Below are positions 32,103-33,722 of a stretch of 33,722 nucleotides of DNA, piece by piece. The position numbers and the translations under genes are program-made. This stretch comes from an uncultured Eubacteriales bacterium (lineage in GTDB: Bacteria; Bacillota; Clostridia; Lachnospirales; Lachnospiraceae): the NCBI GenBank assembly GCA_900315665.1, contig OMZX01000008.1, positions 1 to 33,722 of the forward strand, given 5' to 3'. The stretch's first letter is position 1. Each line of letters begins with the position of its first letter. The notes under the pieces are model-generated. The model searched no databases. It was not told the DNA's origin and worked only from the letters and a program-made list of their open reading frames with translations.

Positions 32103-32168
32103 AGCATAAATATTCATAATATTTCCATTAAAATGTATTTTTATTAAGTTATTATGCATATTTATTCA
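32103..32168. promoter_or_regulatory. cluster of three ARG-box-like ArgR sites
   Basis: Against TGNATWWWWATTCA: AGCATAAATATTCA at 32103-32116 (one mismatch), TGTATTTTTATTAA at 32134-32147 (one mismatch) and TGCATATTTATTCA at 32155-32168 (full match). Spacings are 31 and 21 bp, about three and two helical turns, fitting ArgR hexamers contacting several boxes. They sit just upstream of the argG -35 box and 100 or more bp after argH. Confidence 0.75.
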
Positions 32169-32227
32169 AACATCGAAATTTTGTGAAAAATCCCATATTT
32201 TCACGGAATGTCAGCCATAAAGCAAGA

Positions 32228-32261
32228 ATGTCGTGTGAGTCTTTAAAGACTCACACGACAT
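32228..32261 (-). terminator. terminator after argH (34-bp perfect palindrome)
   Basis: ATGTCGTGTGAGTCTTT (32228-32244) is followed at once by its exact reverse complement to 32261, a 17-bp stem. On the minus strand TCTTGCTTTAT follows. It starts 12 nt beyond the argH stop. The T tract is interrupted, so termination strength is uncertain. Confidence 0.7.
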
Positions 32262-32272
32262 GCCGTCCCGTA

Positions 32273-33622
32273 TCAAAATATTTCATCTGCATTTTCGATA
32301 AGCCACCCCGGTGCGCCCTTCGTTTTCCTGGTCTTCACACAGGTTTCCAGTGAAATGGCCTTATAGATGTCCTCATCGATCTTGTCGCAGACCGACCGGA
32401 ATTCATCGAGTGAAAGATCATCCAGTGCACAGCCCTTCTTTTCGCAAAGAAGCACTAGCTCACCGACGAGCCCGTGCGCTGTGCGGAAGGGAACACCCTT
32501 CCGTACGAGATAATCAGCGACGTCAGTTGCATTCGTAAAACCACGTTTCGCAGAATCCGCCATCCGCTCCTTGTTAAAGGTCATCGTCTTCAGCATCCCG
32601 TTCATGAGGATCACCGAATGCTCGACCGTATCCATCGCATCGAAGCTAAGCTCCTTGTCCTCCTGCATATCCTTGTTATACGCAAGCGGGATGCCCTTCA
32701 TCGAGGTGAGAAGACTCATGAGCGCCCCATAGACGCGGCCGCATTTCCCGCGGATGAGCTCTGCGATATCCGGATTTTTCTTCTGCGGCATGATACTCGA
32801 GCCGGTCGAATAGGCATCTGAGATTTTCACGAACTGATATTCATTCGAGTTCCAGAGGATGATCTCCTCGGAAAGCCGCGAAAGATGCATCTGAAGCATC
32901 GAAAGATCCGAAAGATATTCGATGAGATAATCCCGATCCGAGACAGAATCCATCGAGTTCACTGTCGCTTCGTCAAAGCCAAGTGCTTTCGCCGTCATAT
33001 CCCGGTCAAGCGGATAGGTCGTCCCGGCAAAGGCCCCTGCCCCGAGGGGGCATTCATTAAGCCGCGTTCTCGTATCGACGAGGCGCGACAGATCACGACG
33101 TAGCATCTCACGGTACGCGCCGAAATGATGGGCAAGCGTCGTCGGCTGGGCCTTCTGAAGATGGGTGAAACCGGGCATATAGGTCTCGAGGTTGTCCTTC
33201 ATGATGGCCTCGATGGTATCATGAAGCTCCGTGACAACCGCAATCATCTGGTCGATATGATCCCGCGTATAGAGCTTCATATCGAGTGCTACCTGATCAT
33301 TTCTGGATCGTCCGGTATGAAGCCGCTTTCCGGCCTCACCGATCCGCGCCGTGAGCTCTGCCTCGACGAAGCTATGGATATCCTCGGCATCCTTGATCTC
33401 GAGCTTTCCTGCATCGATATCCGAGAGGATTCCCTTCAGTCCGTCGACGATCGCGGCGGCATCTTCTGAAGAGATGATTTTCTGCTTTCCAAGCATCTCC
33501 GCATGTGCGATCGACCCTGTGATATCCTGTCGGTACAGCCGCTTGTCAAAAGAAAGCGAGTCATTGAACATCGCCGTCAACTGATCCTCTTCCGCTGTAA
33601 AACGTCCACCCCAAAGCTTCAT
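32273..33622 (-). CDS. argH: argininosuccinate lyase
   Basis: Cleaves argininosuccinate to arginine and fumarate. The 449-residue protein begins MKLWGGRFT and shows HTGRSRNDQVALDMKLY, THLQKAQPTTLAHHF and the fumarase/lyase signature GSSIMPQKKNPDIAELIRGK with the catalytic Ser loop. AGGAGG is 7 nt before the ATG. Its start overlaps the stop of an upstream gene by 4 nt (ATGA). A palindrome and the argG control region follow, so argH and argG are separate units. Confidence 0.97.
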   Translation of the reverse strand: MKLWGGRFTAEEDQLTAMFNDSLSFDKRLYRQDITGSIAHAEMLGKQKIISSEDAAAIVDGLKGILSDIDAGKLEIKDAEDIHSFVEAELTARIGEAGKRLHTGRSRNDQVALDMKLYTRDHIDQMIAVVTELHDTIEAIMKDNLETYMPGFTHLQKAQPTTLAHHFGAYREMLRRDLSRLVDTRTRLNECPLGAGAFAGTTYPLDRDMTAKALGFDEATVNSMDSVSDRDYLIEYLSDLSMLQMHLSRLSEEIILWNSNEYQFVKISDAYSTGSSIMPQKKNPDIAELIRGKCGRVYGALMSLLTSMKGIPLAYNKDMQEDKELSFDAMDTVEHSVILMNGMLKTMTFNKERMADSAKRGFTNATDVADYLVRKGVPFRTAHGLVGELVLLCEKKGCALDDLSLDEFRSVCDKIDEDIYKAISLETCVKTRKTKGAPGWLIENADEIF

Positions 33623-33722
33623 GTTCTTTCCTCCTGTTCAAAATATTCAAAAATTTTTTCATGACTGTCTGCACGCAGATTTTCAAGCCCGGGGAGAATA
33701 ACCGGCTTCTCCGGCTCATCCA
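33619..33722 (-). CDS. 3' end of a gene cut by the window edge, upstream of argH
   Basis: One minus-strand frame is open from the right edge to a TGA at 33621-33619, overlapping the argH ATG. The visible 33 residues end ...GLENLRADSHEKIFEYFEQE then ERT. The 4-nt overlap and the argH ribosome binding site inside this frame indicate a real co-transcribed gene. I cannot assign a family from so short a tail. Confidence 0.65.
   Translation of the reverse strand, partial: DEPEKPVILPGLENLRADSHEKIFEYFEQEERT

Noticed and set aside
32228-32261. Operator for argG in the 34-bp palindrome
   Set aside because: It is about 160 bp upstream of the promoter and directly after the argH stop with T-rich sequence following, which fits a terminator better.
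1-33722. CRISPR arrays, tRNA or rRNA genes, prophage or integrase
   Set aside because: No regularly spaced repeats, cloverleaf sequences, rRNA motifs or phage-type proteins were found on reading both strands.

Overview
The window looks like chromosomal DNA of a low-to-mid GC Firmicute of class Clostridia, most likely a Lachnospiraceae-type organism. This rests on the asp23-nusB-xseAB-ispA-dxs-tlyA-nadK-argR-recN gene order, ECF-type vitamin transporter components, a type III pantothenate kinase, a DUF1836 protein and typical GGAGG ribosome binding sites and sigma-A promoters. It is densely coding. Almost everything lies on the minus strand; only the YerC-like regulator, thiT and a 27-codon toxin-like gene are on the plus strand. 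I see no rRNA, tRNA, prophage, CRISPR array or complete insertion sequence.

Reading left to right: positions 1-2330 hold a cut-off gene, a small conserved-looking protein, an RlmD/RumA-type rRNA methyltransferase whose end is altered by a 19-bp tandem duplication, and a small membrane protein. Positions 2486-7296 hold pcrA, a DUF1836 gene translationally overlapping it, degV, and a divergently transcribed TrpR-like regulator with a palindrome across its promoter. Positions 7344-10459 hold a PpiC-type foldase lipoprotein, a DUF212 (YuiD-like) membrane protein and glycogen synthase, the last with tandem palindromic repeats upstream. Positions 10681-20070 are one long housekeeping operon transcribed right to left: Asp23, NusB, exonuclease VII (XseA, XseB), isoprenoid synthesis (IspA, Dxs), TlyA, NAD kinase, ArgR and RecN. 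Then come comEA, thiT with its own promoter and terminator, and the one-carbon pair fchA-folD.

Positions 23470-23790, between fchA and coaBC, hold the most interesting locus. A tiny plus-strand membrane peptide gene has its own promoter, a strong ribosome binding site and a leader that can hide its start codon. A facing minus-strand promoter makes a roughly 90-nt RNA, and both RNAs end at one shared bidirectional terminator. This is the layout of a type I toxin-antitoxin system, and I do not recognise the peptide as a named toxin.

Positions 23792-26855 form a coenzyme A block: a probable pantothenate ECF substrate-binding component, CoaX and CoaBC. Positions 27059-33622 hold arginine biosynthesis (argH, then argG-argJ-argB-argD). 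Three ARG-box-like sites lie upstream of the argG promoter, fitting control by the ArgR encoded in the same window. argC, argF and carbamoyl-phosphate synthesis genes are not in view. Two non-coding fold-back elements interrupt this region: a 36-bp-stem repeat beside argD and a 154-bp structured palindrome between argJ and argB.
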